From: Rhodospirillales bacterium Alpha_05
Lineage (GTDB): Bacteria; Pseudomonadota; Alphaproteobacteria; Rhodospirillales; Rhodospirillaceae
Length of the DNA stretch: 6,929 nt
Direction: 5' to 3'
NCBI GenBank assembly: GCA_001603335.1
Contig: LUYR01000123.1
Location: 1 to 6,929, forward strand
A model generated the notes under the pieces. It was not told where the DNA came from. It ran no database searches and saw nothing but the letters and a program-made list of their open reading frames with translations. This document shows, piece after piece, positions 1-6,929 of this stretch (the first letter of the stretch is position 1; every line of letters begins with the position of its first letter). The translations under genes were made by a program, and so were the position numbers.

Positions 1-162
1 CGCCAGCGCCGTGGCCTTGTCGGCGAAGCGCCGCCAGAACGGGTTGGCGAGGTATCCGCCCGCCGCGAGCCGACGCTGCGCCAGGGGCAGGACCCGCGCG
101 GCCATGCCATCGCAATCGATATTGCAGAAACTCACGTAGCGGTCGGGCTGGGTGGCATCCAT
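1..162 (-). CDS. cowN: CowN, nitrogenase-protecting protein against CO (N-terminal part, truncated by the window edge)
   Basis: The 54 visible codons begin at an ATG at 162-160 and read without a stop to the left edge, so the C-terminal part is missing; the family is usually about 90-100 residues. The peptide contains RYVSF at residues 8-12, the acidic motif IDCDGMA at 15-21 and NPFWRRF at 40-46, which is the pattern I recognise from CowN. CowN is a small cytoplasmic protein that sustains N2-dependent growth when carbon monoxide is present by protecting nitrogenase from CO inhibition. The start is supported by AGGA seven bases upstream. A sigma-54-type promoter lies about 35 nt before the start codon and fits nif-type control. 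The gene is divergent from the ATP-grasp operon. The identification rests on remembered family motifs and on half of the protein, so it is good but not certain. Confidence 0.82.
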   Translation of the reverse strand, partial: MDATQPDRYVSFCNIDCDGMAARVLPLAQRRLAAGGYLANPFWRRFADKATALA

Positions 163-169
163 GAAATCA

Positions 170-173
170 TCCT
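170..173 (-). promoter_or_regulatory. Ribosome binding site of cowN
   Basis: AGGA on the minus strand, seven bases before the ATG at 162-160. It decides the start, because the upstream in-frame codons (AKQDDF) contain no start codon and the nearby ATG at 170 is in another frame. Confidence 0.6.
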
Positions 174-207
174 GTTTCGCGGTCCAACAAAAAACGATCA
201 TGCAATA

Positions 208-223
208 AGCAAAATCTGGACCA
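208..223 (-). promoter_or_regulatory. Sigma-54 (-24/-12) promoter for cowN
   Basis: Read on the minus strand the site is TGGTCCAGATTTTGCT. It has the invariant GG (222-221) and GC (210-209) exactly ten bases apart, and TTTGC around the -12 element. The consensus is TGGCACG-N4-TTGCW; the mismatches lie in the less conserved central bases. The predicted transcript would start near 197, leaving a leader of about 35 nt before the cowN ATG. Sigma-54 promoters need an enhancer-binding activator. In Rhodobacter capsulatus cowN is known to be under NifA and CooA control. I found no clear TGT-N10-ACA NifA site between 224 and about 480, so the activator here is undetermined. Confidence 0.68.
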
Positions 224-330
224 GGGATGAAAAATACGCCACTTTTGTAAGGGTATCGCCGCACGTCCCTCTCCAAAGCCGCCGTATTCGACTGGCCCCG
301 AATTTGCACCGGTAAGAGAACCCATTGCGT

Positions 331-335
331 GGAGG
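331..335 (+). promoter_or_regulatory. Ribosome binding site deciding a TTG start
   Basis: GGAGG lies six bases before TTG at 342-344. This strong Shine-Dalgarno sequence favours the TTG over the next in-frame ATG at 369, which has no comparable site. I saw no convincing sigma-70 promoter for this operon in the 163-341 gap. Confidence 0.7.
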
Positions 336-341
336 ATACTC

Positions 342-1778
342 TTGAGCCAACCCGCCTTTTTCGATGAAATGCACAGCGGCGGAGGGGTTCGCCAAGCCTA
401 CGACCGCTACGCCGCGTGGCTGCATTCGGTGCCGCAGGAAATCCTGCAGCAACGCCACGATCAGGCGAACTCGCTGTTCCGCACCGTCGGCATCACCTTC
501 AACGTCTACGGCGAGGAAGGCGGCGTCGAGCGCCTGATCCCGTTCGACATCGTGCCACGGATTATCTCGGCGGAGGAATGGGCGGTGGTCGAGGCGGGCG
601 TGATCCAGCGCGTCGACGCCCTCAACGCCTTCCTCAACGACGTCTACAACGACCAGGAAATCCTGCGCGCAGGGCTGTTGCCGCCCGAACTGGTGCTTAC
701 CAACGACGCCTTCCGCCCGGAAATGCTGGGGATGCGGGTGCCGCGCGGGGTCTACGCCCACATCGCCGGGATCGACATCGTGCGGGTCGACGCCGAGACC
801 TTCTACGTGCTCGAAGACAACGCGCGCACGCCGTCGGGCGTCTCCTACATGCTCGAGAACCGCCAGGCGATGATGCGCCTGTTCCCCGACCTGTTCGGCG
901 CCTACGCCGTCGCGCCGGTGAGCCACTACCCCGAGATGCTGCTCGACACCCTGCGTTCGGTCGCGCCGCGCGGCATCGAGGACCCGACGGTGGTGCTGCT
1001 CACCCCCGGCCAATACAACTCCGCCTACTTCGAGCACGCCTTCCTCGCCCAGGAAATGGGCATCGAGCTGGTGGAAGGGCAGGACATGTTCGTCGACGAC
1101 GGCGACGTGTTCATGCGCACCACGCGCGGGCCGAAGCGGGTGCACGTGATCTATCGCCGCGTCGACGACGAGTTCATCGACCCCCTCACCTTCCGCGCGG
1201 ATTCCGCGCTCGGCGTGCCGGGCCTGCTCGCCGCCTACCGCATGGGCCGGGTGACGCTGTGCAACGCGGTAGGCTCGGGGATCGCCGACGACAAGGCGAT
1301 CTACGCCTACATGCCGGAGCTGATCCGCTTCTACCTCGGCAAGGAGCCGATCCTCAAGAACGTGCCGACCTACACCCTCAGGAAACCCGACGACCTCGCC
1401 TACGCCCTCGACCACTTGGCCGAACTGGTGGTCAAGGAGGTGCACGGCTCGGGCGGCTACGGCATGCTCGTCGGCCCCGCCGCGACCAAGGCCGAGATCG
1501 CGACCTTCCGCGATAAGATCATCGCCGACCCCGACGGCTTCATCGCCCAGCCGACGCTCGCGCTCTCCACCTGCCCGACCTTCGTTGACCAGGGGATCGC
1601 GCCGCGCCATGTCGATTTGCGCCCGTTCGTGCTCTCGGGGCAGAAGACCTCGGTGGTGCCGGGCGGCCTCACCCGCGTCGCGATGCGCAAAGGCTCGCTG
1701 GTGGTCAACTCCTCGCAAGGCGGGGGCACCAAGGACACTTGGGTATTGGAGAAGCCGAATGCTCGGGCGCGCCGCTGA
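342..1778 (+). CDS. Circularly permuted ATP-grasp protein (DUF404/DUF407 family), first gene of the Anbu operon
   Basis: This 478-residue protein matches the circularly permuted ATP-grasp type 2 family, predicted cytoplasmic ligases that would use ATP to activate a carboxylate and form an amide or peptide bond. Visible family motifs are VLEDNARTPSGVSYMLENR (157-175), TPGQYNSAYFEH (221-232), IYRRVDDEFIDP (270-281), GSGIADDKAIYAYMPE (311-326), KEVHGSGGYGM (365-375, a Gly-rich ATP-binding loop after a Lys), HVDLRPFV (423-430) and SSQGGGTKDTWVL (457-469). Length is normal for the short, stand-alone form. The start is TTG, chosen for its strong GGAGG. The last 20 nt overlap the alpha-E gene, so the two are probably translationally coupled. 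In this family the ATP-grasp gene is commonly next to alpha-E, transglutaminase-like and Anbu genes, as here. The chemical substrate is not known; amide-bond ligation is a prediction from the fold. Confidence 0.93.
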   Translation: MSQPAFFDEMHSGGGVRQAYDRYAAWLHSVPQEILQQRHDQANSLFRTVGITFNVYGEEGGVERLIPFDIVPRIISAEEWAVVEAGVIQRVDALNAFLNDVYNDQEILRAGLLPPELVLTNDAFRPEMLGMRVPRGVYAHIAGIDIVRVDAETFYVLEDNARTPSGVSYMLENRQAMMRLFPDLFGAYAVAPVSHYPEMLLDTLRSVAPRGIEDPTVVLLTPGQYNSAYFEHAFLAQEMGIELVEGQDMFVDDGDVFMRTTRGPKRVHVIYRRVDDEFIDPLTFRADSALGVPGLLAAYRMGRVTLCNAVGSGIADDKAIYAYMPELIRFYLGKEPILKNVPTYTLRKPDDLAYALDHLAELVVKEVHGSGGYGMLVGPAATKAEIATFRDKIIADPDGFIAQPTLALSTCPTFVDQGIAPRHVDLRPFVLSGQKTSVVPGGLTRVAMRKGSLVVNSSQGGGTKDTWVLEKPNARARR

Positions 1779-2700
1779 CAACATTTTCTGGATGGCGCGC
1801 TACGTCGAGCGCGTCGAAAACATCGTCCGCCTGCTGCGCGCGACGGCGTTGAACGCCCTGCTCACCTCGTCCACCGACGGTGCGGACGACGACACGGTGT
1901 GGGCGCGGCCATTGCTCCTCACCGGGCGGATGGACGACTTCCTCGCCCGCTACGAGCAGCTCACCTCGGGCCGGGTGATGGCCTACATGCTCTTGGACCG
2001 CGACAACCCGGCGAGCGTCAAGTCGGTGCTCGCCAACGCGCGGGAAAGCGCGCGGGCGACGCGGCACCTGCTCACCAACGAAATCTGGGAGTGCCTCAAC
2101 AAGACCTGGCTCGCGATCAAGGACCTGCACTACGTGTCGCTCCAGCGCAGCACCATCGACGACCAGCTCGACTGGCTCTCCGAGCGGTGCTTCCTCTTCC
2201 GCGGCGCGCTGTTCGGCTCGATGCGGCGCGACGAGGGCCTGCAATTCGCCAATCTCGGCCTCTACCTGGAACGCGGCGACCATACCGCGCGTTTCCTCGC
2301 CAGCCAGCCCGACCGCGCCGCCGCCTCCGACGATCCGGCGGTGAAGGTGCGGGAGTATTACGAAGGCACGGCGCTGCTGAAGGCGCTCGGCTCGTACCGC
2401 GCCTATCGCGAGACGTTTTCGAGCAACCTCGACTTCACCCGGATCGCCGAATTGATGATCCTGCACGCCACGGTGCCGCGCTCGCTCCGGGGCGCGGTGG
2501 ACGAGATCGTGGTTTCGCTGCGCGCGCTCAACCCGGCGGCGGATTCGCTGAAAGCCGCCTACGAACTGCAATACCGCTTGCAAACCATCCAGATCGGGCA
2601 CGTCCGGCGCGTCGGACTGCGCGCCTTCCTCTTCGACTTTTCGAAGGAACTGGATGACATCTCGGCGCAGATCCAGCGCGACTTCATGATGGTGCAGTGA
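1759..2700 (+). CDS. Alpha-E domain protein (DUF403)
   Basis: This 313-residue, largely alpha-helical protein begins with the hallmark DNIFWMARYVERVEN (residues 7-21) and carries NPASVKSVLANAREsAR (83-99), NEIWECLN (107-114) and LYLERGDHTARFL (168-180), all typical of the alpha-E/DUF403 family. Length is normal. No catalytic function has been shown for the family. It is found next to, or fused with, circularly permuted ATP-grasp proteins and has been proposed to assist them in amide ligation. The ATG at 1759 is preceded by GGAG with seven-base spacing, and both lie inside the end of the ATP-grasp gene in another frame. Longer in-frame extensions upstream (possible starts back to 1585) would overlap the ATP-grasp gene by almost 200 nt and lack family similarity, so they are rejected. 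It has no signal peptide or membrane segment, so it is probably cytoplasmic. Confidence 0.92.
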   Translation: MLGRAADNIFWMARYVERVENIVRLLRATALNALLTSSTDGADDDTVWARPLLLTGRMDDFLARYEQLTSGRVMAYMLLDRDNPASVKSVLANARESARATRHLLTNEIWECLNKTWLAIKDLHYVSLQRSTIDDQLDWLSERCFLFRGALFGSMRRDEGLQFANLGLYLERGDHTARFLASQPDRAAASDDPAVKVREYYEGTALLKALGSYRAYRETFSSNLDFTRIAELMILHATVPRSLRGAVDEIVVSLRALNPAADSLKAAYELQYRLQTIQIGHVRRVGLRAFLFDFSKELDDISAQIQRDFMMVQ

Positions 2701-2708
2701 GCCCGACG

Positions 2709-3509
2709 ATGCGACTCCAGATTTCCCACGAGACGGTCTACTCCCTCACCCACGCCGCCACCCGCAGCGTCCAATACCTGCGCCTGACGCCGCGCATCGA
2801 CCGCTGCCAGCGCACCGAGGCCTGGGCGATCACCGGGCCGGACCGCCTGCGGGTGTGGACCGACGGCTACGGCAACACCGTCCACGTCGCCACCGAGGTC
2901 GAATCCCACGACACCATGACGATCACCGTCGAGGGGATCGTCTCGACCCGCGACACCGCCGGCGTGCTGCCGCTCGACGACGGCCTGCCGCCCGGCATGT
3001 TCCTGCGCGAGACCGAGCTCACCGCCAACTCCGACGCGATCACCGCCTTCGCCAAGCCGTTCACGCGGCTGCGCGAGACCGCGGGCGACATCGGCTGCCT
3101 CCACGCGTTGATGGCGGCGCAGGCCGAGGCCGTGGCGTTCCAGGGCGGCTACACCAACGTCACCACCCCCGCCGGCCAGGCATTCTGCAAGGGAGTGGGC
3201 GTCTGCCAGGACCATACCCACATCTTCATCACCGCGTGCCGCGTCCTCGGCTTGCCCTGCCGCTACGTTTCTGGCTATCTGGCAGCAGGACAAGGCGACG
3301 TCGCAACCCATGCCTGGGCGGAAGCGTTCGTCTCCGACCTCGGCTGGGTGAGCTTCGACGTCGCCAATCGCCAGTCGGCGACCGAGGCTTACGTCCGCCT
3401 CGCGGTGGGCCCGGATTACGCGGCGGTCGCGCCGGTGATCGGGGTGCGTACCGGCGGCGGCGGCGAGGAGGTTTCGGTAGCGGTCCAGGTGCGTCAGGTG
3501 GAGAGCTGA
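2709..3509 (+). CDS. Transglutaminase-like cysteine peptidase of the Anbu operon
   Basis: From ATG 2709 the protein has 266 residues. The N-terminal module starts with the family's typical MRLqIsHeTvYs pattern (beta-rich bacterial transglutaminase N-terminal region, about 1-90). The transglutaminase-like core follows, with the triad Cys166 in GVGVCQDHTH, His201 in THAWAEAFV and Asp217 in GWVSFDVANRQ. Bacterial members of this fold are mostly peptidases or amidases and not true cross-linking transglutaminases. In this operon it may cleave or transfer the amide product of the ATP-grasp protein, which is inference. An in-frame GTG at 2697 overlapping the previous stop (GTGA) would add four residues; I prefer ATG 2709 because it matches the family's N terminus, but ribosome binding is weak for both. 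The Asp motif reads FDVAN where many relatives have FDPTN. No signal peptide is visible, so it is predicted cytoplasmic. Confidence 0.92.
   Translation: MRLQISHETVYSLTHAATRSVQYLRLTPRIDRCQRTEAWAITGPDRLRVWTDGYGNTVHVATEVESHDTMTITVEGIVSTRDTAGVLPLDDGLPPGMFLRETELTANSDAITAFAKPFTRLRETAGDIGCLHALMAAQAEAVAFQGGYTNVTTPAGQAFCKGVGVCQDHTHIFITACRVLGLPCRYVSGYLAAGQGDVATHAWAEAFVSDLGWVSFDVANRQSATEAYVRLAVGPDYAAVAPVIGVRTGGGGEEVSVAVQVRQVES
3497..3505 (+). promoter_or_regulatory. Ribosome binding site of the Anbu gene
   Basis: GGTGGAGAG sits inside the end of the transglutaminase-like gene, with its GGAG core ten bases before the ATG at 3514. It supports coupled translation and fixes the N terminus, which matters because the residue after Met is the predicted catalytic nucleophile. 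Confidence 0.55.
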
Positions 3510-3513
3510 AAGT

Positions 3514-4314
3514 ATGAGTTATTGTCTCGGGATGTGCCTCAACGACGGGCTGGTGTTCCTGTCGGACTCGCGCACCAACGCCGGAATCGACAGCGTCGCG
3601 ACGTTCCGCAAGACCTTCATCTTCGACGACCGCGACGACCGCGTCCTGGTGCTGCTCTCGGCGGGCAACCTCGCGATCACCCAGGCGGTGATCACCCTCC
3701 TCACCGAACGCCTCAACGAATCCGAGACCGGCCGCAACCTCTATGCCGCCACGACGATGTTCGACGCCGCGAAGATCGTCGGCGCGGTGCTGCGCGAAGT
3801 CCACGACCAGGACGGCCCGGCCCTCGCGGCGCAGGGCGTGGAATTCGCGGCGTCGTTCATCCTGGGCGGCCAGATCAAGGGCGGCCCGGTGCGGATGTTC
3901 AACATCTACAACGCCGGCAACTTCATCGAATCCTCGCGCGAGACGCCGTATTTCCAGATCGGCGAGACCAAGTACGGCAAGCCGATCCTCGAGCGCGTGC
4001 TGCGCCCGGAAACCGCCTTGATGAACGCCGCCAAGTGCGGCCTGGTGTCGTTCGATTCGACGATCCGCGCCAACCTCTCGGTGGGTCCGCCCCTCGACCT
4101 CACGATCATCCTGCGCGACACCTACTCGGTGACGATGCGCCACACCTTCGCCTTCGGCGATTCCTACTTCGACCGCGTCGCGAAGATCTGGGGCGACGGC
4201 CTCAGGACGATCTTCGACACCCTGCCCGATCCGCGCTGGGCCGAGGCGCTCCACGCGGCGCAGGAAGCCGCGATGCGCGCCGCGGCGCAGTCACAGGAAG
4301 CCGCGGAAGCCTGA
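3514..4314 (+). CDS. Anbu, proteasome-type NTN hydrolase (predicted proteasome-type protease, COG3484 type)
   Basis: This 266-residue protein has the Anbu (ancestral beta-subunit) pattern: N-terminal MSYCLGMCLNDGLVFLSDSRTN-like start, FRKTFIF (31-37), SAGNLAITQAV (49-59), FQIGETKYGKPIL (147-159) and FDSTIRANLSVGPPLDL (180-196). In proteasome-fold enzymes the residue exposed after Met removal is the nucleophile; here it is Ser2, with Asp18 and Lys33 (precursor numbering) as the likely counterparts of the conserved catalytic Asp and Lys. Anbu forms homo-oligomeric assemblies, is not known to need an ATPase, and has no well-established substrate. The gene follows the transglutaminase-like gene by 4 nt and is probably the last gene of the operon. 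The C-terminal tail (about 243-266) is Ala/Glu/Gln-rich and probably helical or disordered. Ser in place of Thr should still allow NTN chemistry but may change rate or specificity. Confidence 0.93.
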   Translation: MSYCLGMCLNDGLVFLSDSRTNAGIDSVATFRKTFIFDDRDDRVLVLLSAGNLAITQAVITLLTERLNESETGRNLYAATTMFDAAKIVGAVLREVHDQDGPALAAQGVEFAASFILGGQIKGGPVRMFNIYNAGNFIESSRETPYFQIGETKYGKPILERVLRPETALMNAAKCGLVSFDSTIRANLSVGPPLDLTIILRDTYSVTMRHTFAFGDSYFDRVAKIWGDGLRTIFDTLPDPRWAEALHAAQEAAMRAAAQSQEAAEA

Positions 4315-5373
4315 ATTCCAGTTATTAAACAGCGTCGAAGCAGTTGTAATCCGGGTCCGGAGACAGCATTCTCTCAGGCGGGGGGATGTTTTCACGGATT
4401 CGGATGTTTCACATGATCTCGTATCGCTCCGCGCCGACTGCCGCGCTTGTGCTCGTGAGTCTCGTAGCCGCGGCGCCCGCCGCCCACGCCGACGACGCCA
4501 GCGGAACGTATTCATTAAGGCTTGAGAACGACTTCGTCGGCGACACCGACGGTCATTATACCCACGGCACGCGCATCGACTGGATTTCCGACAAGGCGGG
4601 TCAGGGCGGGCCGAACTTCGTTCGCGACACCCTTCAGTTCCTTTTCCCGTTCTCCGACATCCACAACGGCCGAATCGGCTTCGCCCTCGGGCAGAACATC
4701 TATACCGCGGCCGATACCAGCCGCAAGGTGCCGGACCCCGACGACCGCCCCTACGCGGGCTGGACCTACATCGGCGCGTCCCTGCATGGCGAAACCCCGC
4801 GCGGACCAAACGGCAGCTTCGATACCCTCGATTCCGTCGAACTCGACCTCGGCATCGTCGGCCCGCAGTCCTACGCCGAGCAGGTGCAGAACGGCTACCA
4901 CGCCCTCGCCGGATTCGGTAAGGCCGAGGGCTGGGATCATCAGCTGAAGAACGAACCGGCGGTGGTGGTGTTCGCCTCGCGCACCTGGCGCTCGGCGCCG
5001 CTGTCGCTCGGCTTGGTCGATTTCGACGCCCTGCCGCAGGTCGACGGCAGCCTCGGCAACGTCTCGACCCACCTCGGCGCGGGCGGCATGGTGCGCTTCG
5101 GCCATGGCCTCGACGTCGACTACGGCCCGAGCCGCAATCCGCCGTCGTCCTCCGCCGCACCGGTGATCAACCCCGAGCGCGACTTCGCCTGGTACGGCTT
5201 CGCCGCGGTCAACGGCCGCGCCGTCGCCCACAACATCTTCCTCGACGGCAACACCTTCGTCGACAGCCCGAGCGTCGACCGCGAGGTCTTCGTCGGCGAC
5301 CTGCGCTTCGGCGTCGCGATGGTCTATTCGGGATGGCGGCTGGAGTTCGCGGAAACCTTGCGGACCAAGGAGT

Positions 5374-6929
<1,556 letters not shown>

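Noticed and set aside
168..170. Alternative ATG at 170 for cowN
   Set aside because: It is in a different frame from the CowN motifs; the ATG at 162 is in frame and has AGGA at proper spacing.
245..270. NifA-type enhancer starting at TGT 245
   Set aside because: The bases ten positions downstream are CCG, not ACA, so the palindrome is not formed.
1585..1758. N-terminal extension of the alpha-E protein
   Set aside because: It would overlap the ATP-grasp gene by nearly 200 nt, its translation is Arg/Ser-rich without family similarity, and the ATG at 1759 has a good ribosome binding site and matches the family start.
198..1784. Long minus-strand reading frame (528 codons) opposite the ATP-grasp gene
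   Set aside because: Composition is dominated by His, Arg, Val, Asp and Glu with no recognisable motif, which is typical of the antisense of a GC-rich gene. It also runs through the cowN promoter and into the divergent gap. The plus-strand gene has clear family motifs.
3229..4254. Minus-strand frame of 341 codons opposite the transglutaminase-like and Anbu genes
   Set aside because: It spans two well-supported genes on the other strand, contains Arg/Pro-rich low-complexity sequence and shows no family signature.
4315..4385. Possible intrinsic terminator after the Anbu gene or promoter for the LpxR-family gene
   Set aside because: Only short imperfect pairings (around 4337-4356 and CCGG repeats near 4350) are visible, with no stable stem followed by a T run; a TTGTAA element there has no good -10 partner at proper spacing.
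4291..5160. Minus-strand frame of 289 codons opposite the LpxR-family gene
   Set aside because: Extremely Arg/Gly/Ser/Cys-rich translation typical of a shadow frame; the plus strand encodes a signal peptide and full LpxR motifs.

Overview
The window is GC-rich and almost fully coding. Its proteins are typical of an alphaproteobacterium. The truncated gene at the left edge looks like cowN, which protects nitrogenase from carbon monoxide, and it has a sigma-54-type promoter. That points to a diazotroph, perhaps from the Rhodospirillales or a relative. The taxonomic placement is inference from gene content only.

Layout: (1) Positions 1-162, minus strand: the N-terminal half of CowN, running off the left edge. 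(2) Positions 163-341: a divergent intergenic region holding the cowN ribosome binding site and a -24/-12 promoter. (3) Positions 342-4314, plus strand: a tightly packed four-gene operon encoding a circularly permuted ATP-grasp protein, an alpha-E (DUF403) protein, a transglutaminase-like cysteine peptidase and the proteasome-like protein Anbu. The genes overlap by 20 nt, are separated by 8 nt (or overlap by 4 nt, depending on the start), and are separated by 4 nt. (4) Positions 4386-5432, plus strand: an exported outer-membrane beta-barrel of the LpxR/DUF2219 lipid A deacylase family. (5) Positions 5374-6929, minus strand: a membrane-anchored PAS-PAS-GGDEF diguanylate cyclase, converging on and overlapping the LpxR-family gene by 59 bp and probably running off the right edge.

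The most interesting part is the four-gene operon. This gene set is a known conserved association. Comparative genomics has proposed it as a peptide or amide ligation and cleavage system: the ATP-grasp protein would form an amide bond, alpha-E would assist, and the transglutaminase-like protein and Anbu would process the product. To my knowledge its substrate is not established. Here all four members are present and appear intact. The Anbu protein carries Ser rather than Thr as its predicted N-terminal nucleophile. I see no ATPase partner (HslU/ARC/ClpX-like) in the window. I found no RNA genes, insertion sequences, CRISPR arrays or convincing intrinsic terminators.
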